From Flavobacterium sp. (lineage in GTDB: Bacteria; Bacteroidota; Bacteroidia; Flavobacteriales; Flavobacteriaceae): a stretch of DNA of 64,000 nt. The notes below the pieces were generated by a model, which saw only the letters and a program-made list of their open reading frames with translations, did no database searches and was not told where the DNA came from. The stretch lies in NCBI RefSeq assembly GCF_039595935.1, contig NZ_JBCNKR010000006.1, positions 682,001 to 746,000 on the forward strand, in the 5' to 3' direction. Position 1 is the first letter of the stretch. Each line of letters begins with the position of its first letter. This document shows, one piece after another, positions 7,437-15,911 of this stretch. The position numbers were made by a program, and so were the translations under genes.

Positions 7437-9128
7437 ATGAAAAATTATGTAATAGGATTGGACTACGGAACAGATTCTGTTCGCGCGGTGCTGATTGATA
7501 CTGAGAATGGACAGGAGCTGGCATCGAATGTTTCTCATTACAAAAGATGGAAAAACAAGCAATATTGTGACGCCTCTATAAACCAATTTCGCCAGCATCC
7601 TTTAGATCATATTGAAGGATTGGAAATTACGATACAGAATGTTGTCAAAGAAAGTAAAGTCGATCCGTCATTAGTTCGCGGAATCTGTATTGATACAACA
7701 GGATCTTCTCCAGTTCCGGTTACCAAAGACGGAACGCCATTGGCTTTGGCAAAAGGTTTTGAAGAAAACCCAAATGCGATGATGGTTTTATGGAAAGATC
7801 ACACTTCTATAAATGAAGCAAACGAAATCAACGAGCTGGCAGTAAGCTGGGGCGGAGAAGACGTTACAAAATACGTTGGAGGAATTTATTCTTCTGAATG
7901 GTTTTGGGCAAAAATCCTTCATATTGCAAGACAAGACGAAGCGGTTAGAAATGCAGCACACACTTGGATGGAGCACTGCGATTTAATGACCTATCTATTA
8001 ATTGAAGATAAAGATTTAAAAACCTTCAAAAGAAGCCGTTGCGCAGCGGGTCACAAAGCAATGTGGCACACTGACTGGAACGGATTGCCGCCAGTTGAAT
8101 TTTTAGAAAAATTACATCCATATTTAGCACAGCTTCGTGGTAATTTATACGACGAAACCTATACATCAGATTTAGTTGCTGGAAAACTAAGCAAAGAATG
8201 GGCAGATCGTTTAGGGCTTTCTACAGAAACAGTTGTAGCTGTTGGAACTTTCGATGCGCATTCTGGTGCAGTTGGAGCTAAAATCGAAGAGAATACTTTA
8301 GTTCGTGTTATGGGAACTTCAACTTGCGATATTTTAGTTGGCTCTTATGATGAGGTTGGCACAAAAACCGTTCGCGGAATTTGCGGACAGGTTGATGGTT
8401 CAGTCATTCCAGGTTTTATTGGTTTAGAAGCAGGACAATCTGCTTTTGGAGATTTATTGGCTTGGTACAAAGAACTTTTAATGTGGCCGACGGAACATTT
8501 ATTAGGTTCTTCTTCTGTTTTAAATGATGCTCAAAAAGAACAATTAAGAGAAGAATTCAGCGATAAATTAATTGTGGAATTAACAAAAGAAGCAGAGAAA
8601 ATTCCAGTTTCTGAAAGTCTTCCAATTGCTTTAGATTGGATTAATGGTAGAAGAACTCCAGATGCAAATCAAGAATTAAAAAGCGCTATTTCAAATCTTT
8701 CTTTAGGAACAAAAGCGCCACATATTTTTAAAGCTTTAGTAAACGCAATCTGTTTTGGAGCGAAGAAAATTGTAGATCGTTTTGAAGAAGAAGGTGTAAA
8801 AATCGACAGCGTCATCGGTATTGGTGGTGTTGCCCGTAAATCTCCTTTCATTATGCAGACTTTGGCAAACGTTCTAAACAAGCCAATTAAAATTGCAGCT
8901 TCAGATCAAACTCCAGCTTTAGGAGCGGCAATTTACGCAGCCGTTGCAGCAGGGATTTATCCAAACGTAATCGAAGCTAGCCAAAAAATCGGAAGTGATT
9001 TTGATGGAGAATATTTCCCTCAGACAGATAAAGTTGAAGCGTATCATAAACTGCTTTTAGGATATGAAAAACTAAGCGCTTTTGCAGATCCAAACCTTAA
9101 AATATCGCAACATGAGCTCTCAATATAA
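7437..9128 (+). CDS. araB: L-ribulokinase
   Basis: FGGY-family kinase of 563 residues that phosphorylates L-ribulose to L-ribulose-5-phosphate with ATP. The N-terminal ATPase motif DYGTDSVRAVLIDTENG is at about residues 9-25. Other marks are the GTFDAHSGAVGA and MGTSTCDI segments in the middle and the C-terminal FGGY region (GIGGVARKSPFIMQTLANV). Length and motifs fit the ribulokinase branch of AraB. The last 17 bp overlap the start of araD, so the two are translationally coupled. An AraR-type palindrome covers its promoter. Confidence 0.95.
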   Translation: MKNYVIGLDYGTDSVRAVLIDTENGQELASNVSHYKRWKNKQYCDASINQFRQHPLDHIEGLEITIQNVVKESKVDPSLVRGICIDTTGSSPVPVTKDGTPLALAKGFEENPNAMMVLWKDHTSINEANEINELAVSWGGEDVTKYVGGIYSSEWFWAKILHIARQDEAVRNAAHTWMEHCDLMTYLLIEDKDLKTFKRSRCAAGHKAMWHTDWNGLPPVEFLEKLHPYLAQLRGNLYDETYTSDLVAGKLSKEWADRLGLSTETVVAVGTFDAHSGAVGAKIEENTLVRVMGTSTCDILVGSYDEVGTKTVRGICGQVDGSVIPGFIGLEAGQSAFGDLLAWYKELLMWPTEHLLGSSSVLNDAQKEQLREEFSDKLIVELTKEAEKIPVSESLPIALDWINGRRTPDANQELKSAISNLSLGTKAPHIFKALVNAICFGAKKIVDRFEEEGVKIDSVIGIGGVARKSPFIMQTLANVLNKPIKIAASDQTPALGAAIYAAVAAGIYPNVIEASQKIGSDFDGEYFPQTDKVEAYHKLLLGYEKLSAFADPNLKISQHELSI

Positions 9129-9813
9129 AGATTTAAAACAAGAGTGTTACGAAGCCAATATGCAGTTAAATGCATTGAATTTGGTGGTATACACTTTTGG
9201 AAATGTAAGCGCCGTAGACAGGGAAAAAGGTGTTTTCGCCATTAAACCAAGCGGTGTTCCTTACGAAGATTTGAAACCTGAAGATATTGTAATTGTCGAT
9301 TTTGATAATAATGTTATCGAAGGAAATCTGCGTCCGTCGTCAGATACCAAAACGCACGCCTATTTATACAAGCATTGGCCAAATATTGGAGGCGTTGCGC
9401 ATACTCACGCAACTTATTCTGTGGCTTGGGCGCAATCTCAATTGGATATTCCAATTTTCGGAACAACGCATGCCGATCATTTAACAGCTGATATTCCATG
9501 TGCACCGCCAATGGCTGATTCTTTAATTGAAGGAAACTATGAACACAATACAGGAATTCAGATTTTGGATTGTTTCAAAGAAAAAAATCTTTCGTACGAA
9601 GAAGTAGAAATGATTTTAATTGGAAATCATGGTCCGTTTGCATGGGGGAAAAATGCAGCAAAAGCGGTTTATAATAGTAAAGTTCTAGAAGTCGTGGCAG
9701 AAATGGCCTACCTGACTTTACAAATCAACCCAAACGCACCAAGATTAAAAGATTCATTAATAAAGAAACATTACAATCGTAAACACGGAAAAGATTCGTA
9801 TTACGGACAGTAA
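9112..9813 (+). CDS. araD: L-ribulose-5-phosphate 4-epimerase
   Basis: Class II aldolase/epimerase fold, 233 residues, converting L-ribulose-5-phosphate to D-xylulose-5-phosphate for the pentose phosphate pathway. Visible zinc ligands are in GGVAHTHATYSVAWAQ and the later GNHGPFAWGK; the phosphate-binding SGVPYEDLKPEDIVIVD and SSDTKTHAYLY segments are present. A longer frame starts at 9082, but the ATG at 9112 (MSSQYKDLKQECYEANM) matches the usual N-terminus and the family length of about 231. It overlaps araB by 17 bp. Confidence 0.94.
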   Translation: MSSQYKDLKQECYEANMQLNALNLVVYTFGNVSAVDREKGVFAIKPSGVPYEDLKPEDIVIVDFDNNVIEGNLRPSSDTKTHAYLYKHWPNIGGVAHTHATYSVAWAQSQLDIPIFGTTHADHLTADIPCAPPMADSLIEGNYEHNTGIQILDCFKEKNLSYEEVEMILIGNHGPFAWGKNAAKAVYNSKVLEVVAEMAYLTLQINPNAPRLKDSLIKKHYNRKHGKDSYYGQ

Positions 9814-9817
9814 ATGA

Positions 9818-9894
9818 TTTTAGATTTTAGAATGCAGATTTTAGATTAAAGAAAATAGAATAAAGAACAAAGAGAAAAGATTTTCGTTAATCGT
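9818..9894. repeat. degenerate 7-bp repeat array between araD and araA
   Basis: Nine consecutive heptamers of the form NNNNAGA (TTTTAGA, TTTTAGA, ATGCAGA, TTTTAGA, TTAAAGA and so on), then two NNNNCGT units, all in one 7-bp register. The rest of the gap up to araA continues with looser GATTAAAC units. No hairpin or gene is visible. Confidence 0.75.
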
Positions 9895-9950
9895 GGATTT
9901 TAGACAAAGAAAAGCGATTTGACGATTAAACAAATAAACGATTAAACAAC

Positions 9951-11459
9951 ATGATAGATATATCTCAAAAAGAAGTATGGTTTGTAGTAGGAAGCCAAGA
10001 ATTATATGGTGAAGAAACGCTTAGAAAAGTAGCGGAACATTCGCAGATTATTGCAAAAGGATTAGACGCTTCGTCTTCGATTCCTGTAAAAGTGGTTTAC
10101 AAAGACGTGGTGAAATCGCCTTCGCAGATTTTAGATGTGTGTTTGGCTGCAAACTCAGCTAAAAACTGTATCGGAATTATTGCTTGGATGCACACTTTCT
10201 CACCGGCAAAAATGTGGATTGGCGGATTAAATATCCTAAAAAAACCATTATGCCACTTACATACACAATACAATGCTGAAATTCCGTGGGGATCTATCGA
10301 CATGGATTTCATGAACTTGAACCAATCGGCTCACGGAGATCGTGAATTCGGTTTTATTATGTCAAGATTACGTAAAAAACGTAAAGTAGTAGTTGGACAT
10401 TGGGAAGATCAAAGAGTTCAAAAACAACTAGGAATCTGGTCAAGAGTAGTTCTTGGATGGGACGAACTTCAAAACTTAAAAGTAGCTCGTATTGGAGATA
10501 ATATGCGCGAAGTTGCCGTTACAGAAGGTGATAAAGTTGAAGCTCAAATTCGTTTCGGAATGTCTGTAAACGGATATGATTCTTCAGATGTTACTAAACA
10601 TATCGAAAAAGTAACAGATAAAGAATTAAGCGATTTATTGGCAGTTTATGAGTCTTCTTATAACTTAACAGATTCTTTAAAAGAAGGCGGTGCTCAAAGA
10701 AGTTCTTTGGTTGAAGCAGCAAAAATCGAATTAGGTTTAAGAGCTTTCCTTGAAGAAGGAGGTTTTGGAGCTTTCACAGATACATTCGAAAATCTTGGTG
10801 CTTGGAAACAATTGCCAGGAATTGCAACACAGAGATTAATGGCCGATGGTTATGGTTTTGGTGGAGAAGGAGATTGGAAAACGGCAGCAATGGTTAGGGC
10901 TTTAAAAGTGATGTGTGTTGGTCTTGATGGCGGAACTTCTTTCATGGAAGATTATACATACCATTTCACGCCACAAAAATCATATGTTTTAGGTTCTCAC
11001 ATGTTGGAAATCTGTCCGTCTATTGCTGATGGAAAACCTTCTTGTGAAGTACATCCATTAGGAATTGGCGGAAAAGAAGATCCAGCTCGCTTGGTGTTCA
11101 ATTCTCCTGCTGGTGATGCCATCAATGTTTCTTTGGTTGATATGGGAACTCGTTTCCGTTTAATTGTAAACGAAGTTGAAGCAGTTAAGCCAATGGCTGA
11201 ATTGCCAAAATTACCTGTTGCACGTGTTCTTTGGGATTGCAAACCAAATCTTGAAGTTGCAGCTACAGCTTGGATTTTAGCTGGTGGAGCACATCATACC
11301 GTTTATAGCCAGTCAATTACAACTGAATACATGGAAGATTTCGCGGATATTGCGGGAATAGAATTATTGGTTATTGATGAAAAAACTACTGTAAGAGAGT
11401 TTAAAGATAAAATTAATGCCAACGAAGCATATTACCATTTGTTTCAACACGGCCTTTAA
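9951..11459 (+). CDS. araA: L-arabinose isomerase
   Basis: Isomerises L-arabinose to L-ribulose with Mn(II), the first step of the pathway completed by AraB and AraD. 502 residues, the standard family length. Visible motifs are [15 protein letters not shown] at the N-terminus, the metal and active-site region [31 protein letters not shown], and the C-terminal [15 protein letters not shown]. It follows araD by 137 bp across a heptamer repeat array, so it may be in the same transcript or have its own promoter. Confidence 0.96.
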   Translation: MIDISQKEVWFVVGSQELYGEETLRKVAEHSQIIAKGLDASSSIPVKVVYKDVVKSPSQILDVCLAANSAKNCIGIIAWMHTFSPAKMWIGGLNILKKPLCHLHTQYNAEIPWGSIDMDFMNLNQSAHGDREFGFIMSRLRKKRKVVVGHWEDQRVQKQLGIWSRVVLGWDELQNLKVARIGDNMREVAVTEGDKVEAQIRFGMSVNGYDSSDVTKHIEKVTDKELSDLLAVYESSYNLTDSLKEGGAQRSSLVEAAKIELGLRAFLEEGGFGAFTDTFENLGAWKQLPGIATQRLMADGYGFGGEGDWKTAAMVRALKVMCVGLDGGTSFMEDYTYHFTPQKSYVLGSHMLEICPSIADGKPSCEVHPLGIGGKEDPARLVFNSPAGDAINVSLVDMGTRFRLIVNEVEAVKPMAELPKLPVARVLWDCKPNLEVAATAWILAGGAHHTVYSQSITTEYMEDFADIAGIELLVIDEKTTVREFKDKINANEAYYHLFQHGL

Positions 11460-11463
11460 ATTA

Positions 11464-11550
11464 GTCAAAAGTCTAATGTCATAAAGTCTTAAAGATTTAG
11501 TTACTTTGAGGAATTGACTTTAAGACTTTCGGCTTTAAGACTTTACTAAC
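11464..11550. repeat. degenerate 7-bp repeat array between araA and the lipoprotein mutarotase gene
   Basis: GTC-containing heptamers (GTCAAAA, GTCTAAT, GTCATAA), then GACTTTA, AGACTTT, CGGCTTT, AAGACTT. The second half is roughly the reverse complement of the first, so the array can also fold back on itself. A very similar word set recurs at 62158. Confidence 0.6.
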
Positions 11551-11567
11551 TTAAAAAACTATCATTT

Positions 11568-12752
11568 ATGAATGTATTAAAACGTTCCCTTTTTATACTA
11601 AGCATGCTAGGTATTGCTATAGTTACAGTTCAATGCAAAAGCGATAAAAAAATGGATAACACTACAGTTTCTTCAGATAAAAAAGGAGAAGTTACAATTG
11701 AAAAATCAGAATACGGAACAACAGCTAAAGGCGAAAAAGTTGAGAGCTATAAACTCAAAAACCAAAATGGGATGGAGGTTGATATCATCACTTTTGGAGG
11801 AAGAATTACCGATTTGAAAGTGCCAAATAAAGCTGGCGTTTCAGAAAATGTTGTAATCGGATTTAGTTCTTTGGCACAATATGAAAAAGAAAATCCATTT
11901 TTTGGAGCTTTGATCGGAAGATTCGGAAACAGAATTGCAAAAGGTAAATTTTCATTAGATGGAAAAGAATATCAGTTAGCAATTAACAATGCGCCAAATG
12001 CTTTGCACGGCGGTCCGCAAGGATTCTTTAATGTGGTTTGGAAAGCTGATGAGGTTAAATCTGGCGAAACCGCTTCTTTAAAATTATCTTATGTAAGTAA
12101 AGATATGGAAGAAGGTTATCCAGGAACTTTGAAAGTTTTTGTGACTTACACATTGACAAACGATAATCAATTAGAAGTTTTGTATGAAGCTACAACTGAT
12201 AAGAAAACGGTTGTGAACTTAACGCAGCATTCTTATTTCAATTTATCAGGAGATTTTACAAAAACTATCTTAGATCACGAATTGACGTTAAATGCTGATA
12301 AATTAGTTCCAGTTGATGCTGATTTAATTCCGACAGGAAAATTAGAAGATGTTGCTGGAACTCCTTTCGATTTTAGAACTCCAAAATTAATTGGAAAAGA
12401 CATTAATGCTAAAAATGACCAGTTAGAAAAAGGAAAAGGTTACGATCACTGCTGGGTATTGAATAATCCTGAAAAAGGAAAAACAATTATCGCAAAAGTA
12501 TACCACGCAGCAAGTGGAAGAGTTATGGAAATGACAACAGACGAACCTGGAATTCAGTTCTATTCTGGAAACTTCCTTGACGGAACGTTGCCAATGCCAA
12601 ACGGAGGAACTTTTGCACACAGAACAGGATTATGTCTAGAAACAGAACATTATCCAGATTCTCCAAACCAGAAAAACTTCCCAACAACGGTTTTAAACGC
12701 GGGAGAAAATTATAAAACGAAAACTACTTTTAAGTTTTCAGTTAAAAAATAG
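11568..12752 (+). CDS. lipoprotein aldose 1-epimerase (mutarotase)
   Basis: 394 residues. A signal peptide ends in the lipobox TVQC (Cys24), followed by KSDKK, so the protein is probably lipid-anchored in the periplasm or on the outer membrane. The mature domain is GalM-like: IITFGGRITDLKVP, GALIGRFGNRIAKGKF, LHGG, the active-site QHSYFNLSGD, and LCLETEHYPDSPNQKNFP with the catalytic glutamate. It probably equilibrates sugar anomers outside the cytoplasm as polysaccharide products are released. It is the last gene of the arabinose group and is followed by a strong terminator. Confidence 0.9.
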   Translation: MNVLKRSLFILSMLGIAIVTVQCKSDKKMDNTTVSSDKKGEVTIEKSEYGTTAKGEKVESYKLKNQNGMEVDIITFGGRITDLKVPNKAGVSENVVIGFSSLAQYEKENPFFGALIGRFGNRIAKGKFSLDGKEYQLAINNAPNALHGGPQGFFNVVWKADEVKSGETASLKLSYVSKDMEEGYPGTLKVFVTYTLTNDNQLEVLYEATTDKKTVVNLTQHSYFNLSGDFTKTILDHELTLNADKLVPVDADLIPTGKLEDVAGTPFDFRTPKLIGKDINAKNDQLEKGKGYDHCWVLNNPEKGKTIIAKVYHAASGRVMEMTTDEPGIQFYSGNFLDGTLPMPNGGTFAHRTGLCLETEHYPDSPNQKNFPTTVLNAGENYKTKTTFKFSVKK

Positions 12753-12786
12753 TTTTAGAATCTGTTTATTAATTTAGTAATTTTCT

Positions 12787-12822
12787 AAAAACCTCGAAAG
12801 TAATTGCTTTCGAGGTTTTTTT
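12787..12822 (+). terminator. intrinsic terminator after the arabinose gene group
   Basis: AAAAACCTCGAAAG (12787-12800) pairs perfectly with CTTTCGAGGTTTTT (12807-12820) around a 6-nt loop, and the T-run continues beyond the stem. Confidence 0.85.
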
Positions 12823-12847
12823 GTTGACACAAAGAATTCATTCATTT

Positions 12848-12949
12848 TTGTCATTTCGACGAAGGAGAAATCTTCGCAAGTAGCTCTACAAAGATTGGAA
12901 TTGCAGTGTGGAATTTCTCGCGAAGATTTCTCCTTCGTCGAAATGACAA
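12848..12949. repeat. 30-bp perfect inverted repeat, likely a dispersed REP/MITE-like element
   Basis: The 30-base arm at 12848-12877 (begins TTGTCATTTCGACGAAGG) is exactly complementary to 12920-12949, with a 42-bp interior. No coding capacity. Sequences of this type, with a GTCATTTCGACGAAGGAG core, are in my recollection scattered through intergenic regions of many Bacteroidota genomes; I cannot count copies here. Confidence 0.75.
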
Positions 12950-13015
12950 TATAGTGTTTAAACTTAAAGCCTTAACTGTATTTAATAGTAACTTTGCTAT
13001 GTTAAAGAAGACAAA

Positions 13016-13478
13016 ATGAAACATCTATTCAAAGCACAGTTAAACTGGACTTCAAAAAAAAGAAGAGTCATCCTCAAAAAACTATAGTAAAACCCATCAA
13101 ATTAAAATTGAAGGAAAACCAGTTTTAGATGTTTCAGCAGCAAAAGCATTTAAAGGCGATCCAGAATTATACAATCCCGAAGATTTATTGTTGAGCGGTT
13201 TAGTTTCCTGCCATATGATGTCATATTTATATGTATGCGCTCAAAACGGAATAGAAGTTATTGAATATTCAGACAACGCAGAAGCAACTTTGGAAGTAAA
13301 CCCAGATGGAAGCGGTCGTTTTGTTGAGGCAAGATTATATCCGAAAGTAAAAATTTCAAATTCCGATAAAATAGAATTGGCTTTGGAGTTGCATAAGAAA
13401 GCGAATCAATTGTGTTTTATTGCTAATTCATGCAATTTTCCTGTTTTGCATGAGGGGAGTTGTGAGGTTTTTCTATAA
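13016..13478 (+). pseudogene. OsmC-family peroxiredoxin-like protein, frameshifted in an A8 run
   Basis: OsmC/Ohr proteins reduce organic hydroperoxides with a cysteine pair. From the ATG at 13016 (MKHLFKAQLNW) the frame stops after 23 codons. Removing one A from the A8 run at 13054-13061 joins it to the frame ending at 13478 and gives 153 residues, the normal length. The joined protein has KAFKGDPELYNPEDLLLSG and the first-cysteine region LVSCHMMSYLYVC, then ANQLCFIANSCNFPV with the second cysteine. Only the fragment from 13188 is open without repair. It stands alone between a REP-like repeat and an accessory gene pair. Confidence 0.85.
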
Positions 13479-13582
13479 ATCACTAGTAAATTAATTTGAG
13501 ATGCTTTCTGTTATATATTTTTATTTTACTGAAATTACTGTTAATTTGAGTATTAAATAGTGTTTTTTAGAATAAAACATAT

Positions 13583-13590
13583 TACATTTG
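13583..13590 (+). promoter_or_regulatory. candidate -7 box of the accessory gene pair
   Basis: TACATTTG matches TAnnTTTG. The transcript would begin near 13596, exactly where the direct repeat with DnaA-box-like cores begins, and 48 bp before the ATG at 13644. Confidence 0.5.
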
Positions 13591-13595
13591 CACAA

Positions 13596-13627
13596 CAGTT
13601 ATTCACAATTAAAACCAGTTATTCACA
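13596..13627 (+). promoter_or_regulatory. two 12-bp direct repeats with DnaA-box-like cores
   Basis: CAGTTATTCACA occurs at 13596-13607 and 13616-13627, identical and 20 bp apart (two helical turns). The inner TTATTCACA fits the general DnaA-box form TTATNCACA. Whether DnaA or a dedicated regulator binds is unknown. Confidence 0.5.
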
Positions 13628-13643
13628 TTTTATATCTAGAAAG

Positions 13644-13820
13644 ATGAAAATTATTTCAAAATTCTCGAAAAAAATAAAACCTCAAATAAGTAATGAGGGT
13701 GTAGGTAAAGATATTAAAAATATCAATTTTACTTGCAATGTTGTGCATGTTGGTCACGTATTGACTATAAATGATATAAATAAAAATAGATCTAGTAAGT
13801 ATAACTACCTTTCTTTTTAA
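13644..13820 (+). CDS. small protein of unknown function, first gene of an accessory pair
   Basis: 58 residues, Lys/Asn/Ile-rich, starting MKIISKFSKKIKPQ. No signal peptide, membrane segment or recognisable domain. A longer in-frame start exists at 13560, but it lies upstream of the promoter box and repeats, so the ATG at 13644 is preferred. The next gene starts 17 bp after its stop, so the two are probably co-transcribed. The AT-rich codon use and position facing the 3' end of a tRNA-Leu gene suggest acquired DNA. Confidence 0.5.
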   Translation: MKIISKFSKKIKPQISNEGVGKDIKNINFTCNVVHVGHVLTINDINKNRSSKYNYLSF

Positions 13821-13837
13821 AACCTTTAATTCTTTAA

Positions 13838-14415
13838 ATGGCATTAGAAGGTTATCAATATACCTCAAAAGGTAGTGATTATGATTCAAATAATACGCCA
13901 TTAGAAAGGTTTACTTTTAAATCACATATAATAAATCAGCAATATATCGTTGAAGTTTTAAAGCTTAAACATGATATATTTGTAGCTCAGTTTTATCTTA
14001 AAAATCATAGATTGTCAGGTAAGAGATTTAATCTTTTATTAGAGAATATAGAGCAGAAGAATACTAAGCATGTTTTTTATGTTTTAAATACAATTGCAAA
14101 TATTTGCTTAGATATATATAAAAAAAAATCCAAATGCTTCTTTTGGATTTATGGGTGCTCCAACTTCTAGAGAGTCAAACCCTAAGAAAAATAAAAAAAA
14201 ATATAAATCCTGATAGAACAATTAGAAACACTAAAAGACATAGGATTTATTCTCTTTATGTAAAGAGGTATTTTTCTCCAGAAAAGTTTACTCACATTGT
14301 TTTTAATGATTCGAGTTGTTATTTGCTAAAGAATAATTCTAATTTAAAATTAGATGTCTCTCTTTCGAATGATTATCATAATGAATTGATAAAAACCAAA
14401 ATTTCGAGTAATTAG
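13838..14415 (+). pseudogene. unrecognised accessory protein, split by two +1 frameshifts in A9 runs
   Basis: Two overlapping open frames (13838-14170 and 14134-14415) become one 191-codon protein if one A is removed from each of the A9 runs at 14120-14128 and 14193-14201. The joined middle reads KKNPNASFGFMGAPTSRESN, then NPDRTIRNTKRHRIYSLYVK, a plausible globular sequence, whereas the unrepaired ends (CFFWIYGCSNF) do not look natural. Other visible stretches are LERFTFKSHIINQQYIVEVLK and RYFSPEKFTHIVFNDSSCYLL. I do not recognise a characterised family. It is the second gene of a pair lying downstream of tRNA-Leu. Confidence 0.6.
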
Positions 14416-14444
14416 ACTAGGAATTGAGATTTAACGTAATAAAA

Positions 14445-14473
14445 AAAACCTCTTCCGTTAAGAAGAGGTTTTT
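14445..14473 (-). terminator. intrinsic terminator, tRNA-Leu side
   Basis: AAAACCTCTTC (14445-14455) pairs with GAAGAGGTTTT (14462-14472) around a 6-nt loop. The A8 on the plus strand at 14441-14448 supplies a U-tract for the leftward tRNA transcript. The T-run on the right would also serve rightward transcription. Confidence 0.8.
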
Positions 14474-14476
14474 ATG

Positions 14477-14556
14477 TACCCGGAGCCGGAGTCGAACCGG
14501 CACGGTTTCCCACAGGTGTTTGAGACCAGCGCGTCTACCAATTCCGCCATCCGGGC
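14477..14556 (-). tRNA. tRNA-Leu (anticodon CAA)
   Basis: 80 nt. Acceptor stem GCCCGGA pairs with TCCGGGT (a G-U at the end), followed by discriminator A. D-arm GGCGGAATTGGTAGACGC, anticodon loop CTCAAAC giving CAA, a short variable arm, and TPsiC loop GGTTCGACTCC. The CCA end is not encoded. A terminator follows its 3' end. The accessory pair at 13644-14415 lies just beyond, as at a tRNA integration site, but I found no duplicated tRNA 3' end. Confidence 0.92.
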
Positions 14557-14713
14557 TTAGCAGACGAAAAAACAATCAAAAGAGATTATTTTAACGCAAT
14601 AGAATGAACCAATAATGTGCCCATTCCTTTAACACGGTGCAAATGTAAAAAATAAAATTATAAATTCTAATAAAAAATCTCAAATATTTACTTTCAGTGT
14701 TCGATTAATTTTA

Positions 14714-14721
14714 TAAATTTG
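14714..14721 (+). promoter_or_regulatory. candidate -7 box of the prs promoter
   Basis: TAAATTTG matches TAnnTTTG. A start near 14727 would give a leader of about 117 nt to the prs ATG at 14844. No clear -33 element. Confidence 0.4.
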
Positions 14722-14843
14722 CAGCTCGTTAAAACGAAGCACACACAACTAACTACATCCGAGACATTTATGCGTATTCTGCTTTATCTTAAAAGATATT
14801 GCTGAATTTTTATAAGCGTAACGGAATAAAACAACAAATTATA

Positions 14844-15785
14844 ATGTCGCACCTAGAACCAGAAGCTAAAATTTTTGCTTGTTCACAAAGTGTTTATCTT
14901 GCAGAAAAAATTGCAGAACAGTACGGAATTCCGTTAGGAAAAGTAACGATGTCAACGTATAGCGATGGAGAATTTCAGCCGTCTTACGAAGAATCAATTA
15001 GAGGTTTACGCGTTTTTATCGTGTGTTCAACTTTTCCATCGGCAGATAATTTGATGGAATTGTTATTAATGATTGATGCTGCAAAACGCGCATCAGCAAG
15101 ACATATTACAGCTGTTATGCCTTATTTTGGCTGGGCAAGACAGGATAGAAAAGACAAGCCAAGGGTTCCGATTGGAGCTAAGTTAGTAGCTAACTTATTA
15201 ACTGCAGCCGGAGCAACAAGAATCATGACAATGGACCTGCATGCAGACCAAATTCAGGGATTCTTTGAAAAACCAGTAGATCATTTATTTGCATCTACAA
15301 TCTTTTTGCCTTATGTGCAGAGTTTAAATTTAGAAAATTTAACCATTGCATCTCCAGACATGGGAGGATCAAAAAGAGCATATGCTTACTCTAAGTTTTT
15401 AGAATCAGATGTAGTAATCTGTTACAAACAAAGAAAAGCAGCCAATGTTATCGACACTATGGAATTGATTGGTGAAGTTAAAGGTCGTAACGTAATCTTA
15501 GTAGACGACATGATCGATACAGGAGGAACTTTGGCAAAAGCTGCCGACCTTATGATCGACAAGGGAGCACTAAGCGTAAGAGCAATTTGTACACATGCTA
15601 TTTTATCTGGCGGTGCGTATGAGAAAATTGAAAATTCAAAATTAACTGAGTTAATCGTAACCGATTCTATTCCGTTAAAGAAACATTCAGACAAAATTAG
15701 AGTAGTGAGTTGTGCACCTCTTTTTGCAGAAGTTATGCACATGGTGCACCACAACAATTCCATTAGTGGAAAATTTATAATGTAG
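14844..15785 (+). CDS. prs: ribose-phosphate pyrophosphokinase
   Basis: Makes PRPP from ribose-5-phosphate and ATP for purine, pyrimidine, His and NAD synthesis. 313 residues. Visible motifs are the N-terminal AKIFACSQSVYLAEKIAEQYG, the ATP-site PYFGWARQDRKDKPRVPI, MDLHADQIQGFF, and the PRPP-binding VDDMIDTGGTLAKAA. The frame extends to 14799, but MSHLEPEAKIF at 14844 gives the usual N-terminus. It is followed by rplY across a heptamer repeat array, a gene order common in Bacteroidota. Confidence 0.95.
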   Translation: MSHLEPEAKIFACSQSVYLAEKIAEQYGIPLGKVTMSTYSDGEFQPSYEESIRGLRVFIVCSTFPSADNLMELLLMIDAAKRASARHITAVMPYFGWARQDRKDKPRVPIGAKLVANLLTAAGATRIMTMDLHADQIQGFFEKPVDHLFASTIFLPYVQSLNLENLTIASPDMGGSKRAYAYSKFLESDVVICYKQRKAANVIDTMELIGEVKGRNVILVDDMIDTGGTLAKAADLMIDKGALSVRAICTHAILSGGAYEKIENSKLTELIVTDSIPLKKHSDKIRVVSCAPLFAEVMHMVHHNNSISGKFIM

Positions 15786-15789
15786 AAGC

Positions 15790-15867
15790 AGTAGGCTGTA
15801 GGCTTTAAGCCGTAAGCTTTGTTTCGCATTTTAAAAAGCCTAAAGCTTAAAGCGTATTGCCTAAAGC
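15790..15867. repeat. degenerate 7-bp repeat array between prs and rplY
   Basis: Eleven heptamers in register: AGTAGGC, TGTAGGC, TTTAAGC, CGTAAGC, TTTGTTT, CGCATTT, TAAAAAG, CCTAAAG, CTTAAAG, CGTATTG, CCTAAAG. The left half has GC at unit ends and the right half reads as its approximate complement, so a hairpin could form. No coding capacity. Confidence 0.75.
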
Positions 15868-15911
15868 CATAGCAAATAAGAATATTTATTTAATAACTAT
15901 ATTTTTTTACA

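Noticed and set aside
13838..14556. Integrated element with attL/attR at tRNA-Leu
   Set aside because: I found no duplicated tRNA-Leu 3' segment on the other side of the gene pair and no integrase.
15422..15829. 135-codon minus-strand frame over the 3' half of prs
   Set aside because: Antisense to the PRPP-binding region of prs; no independent support.
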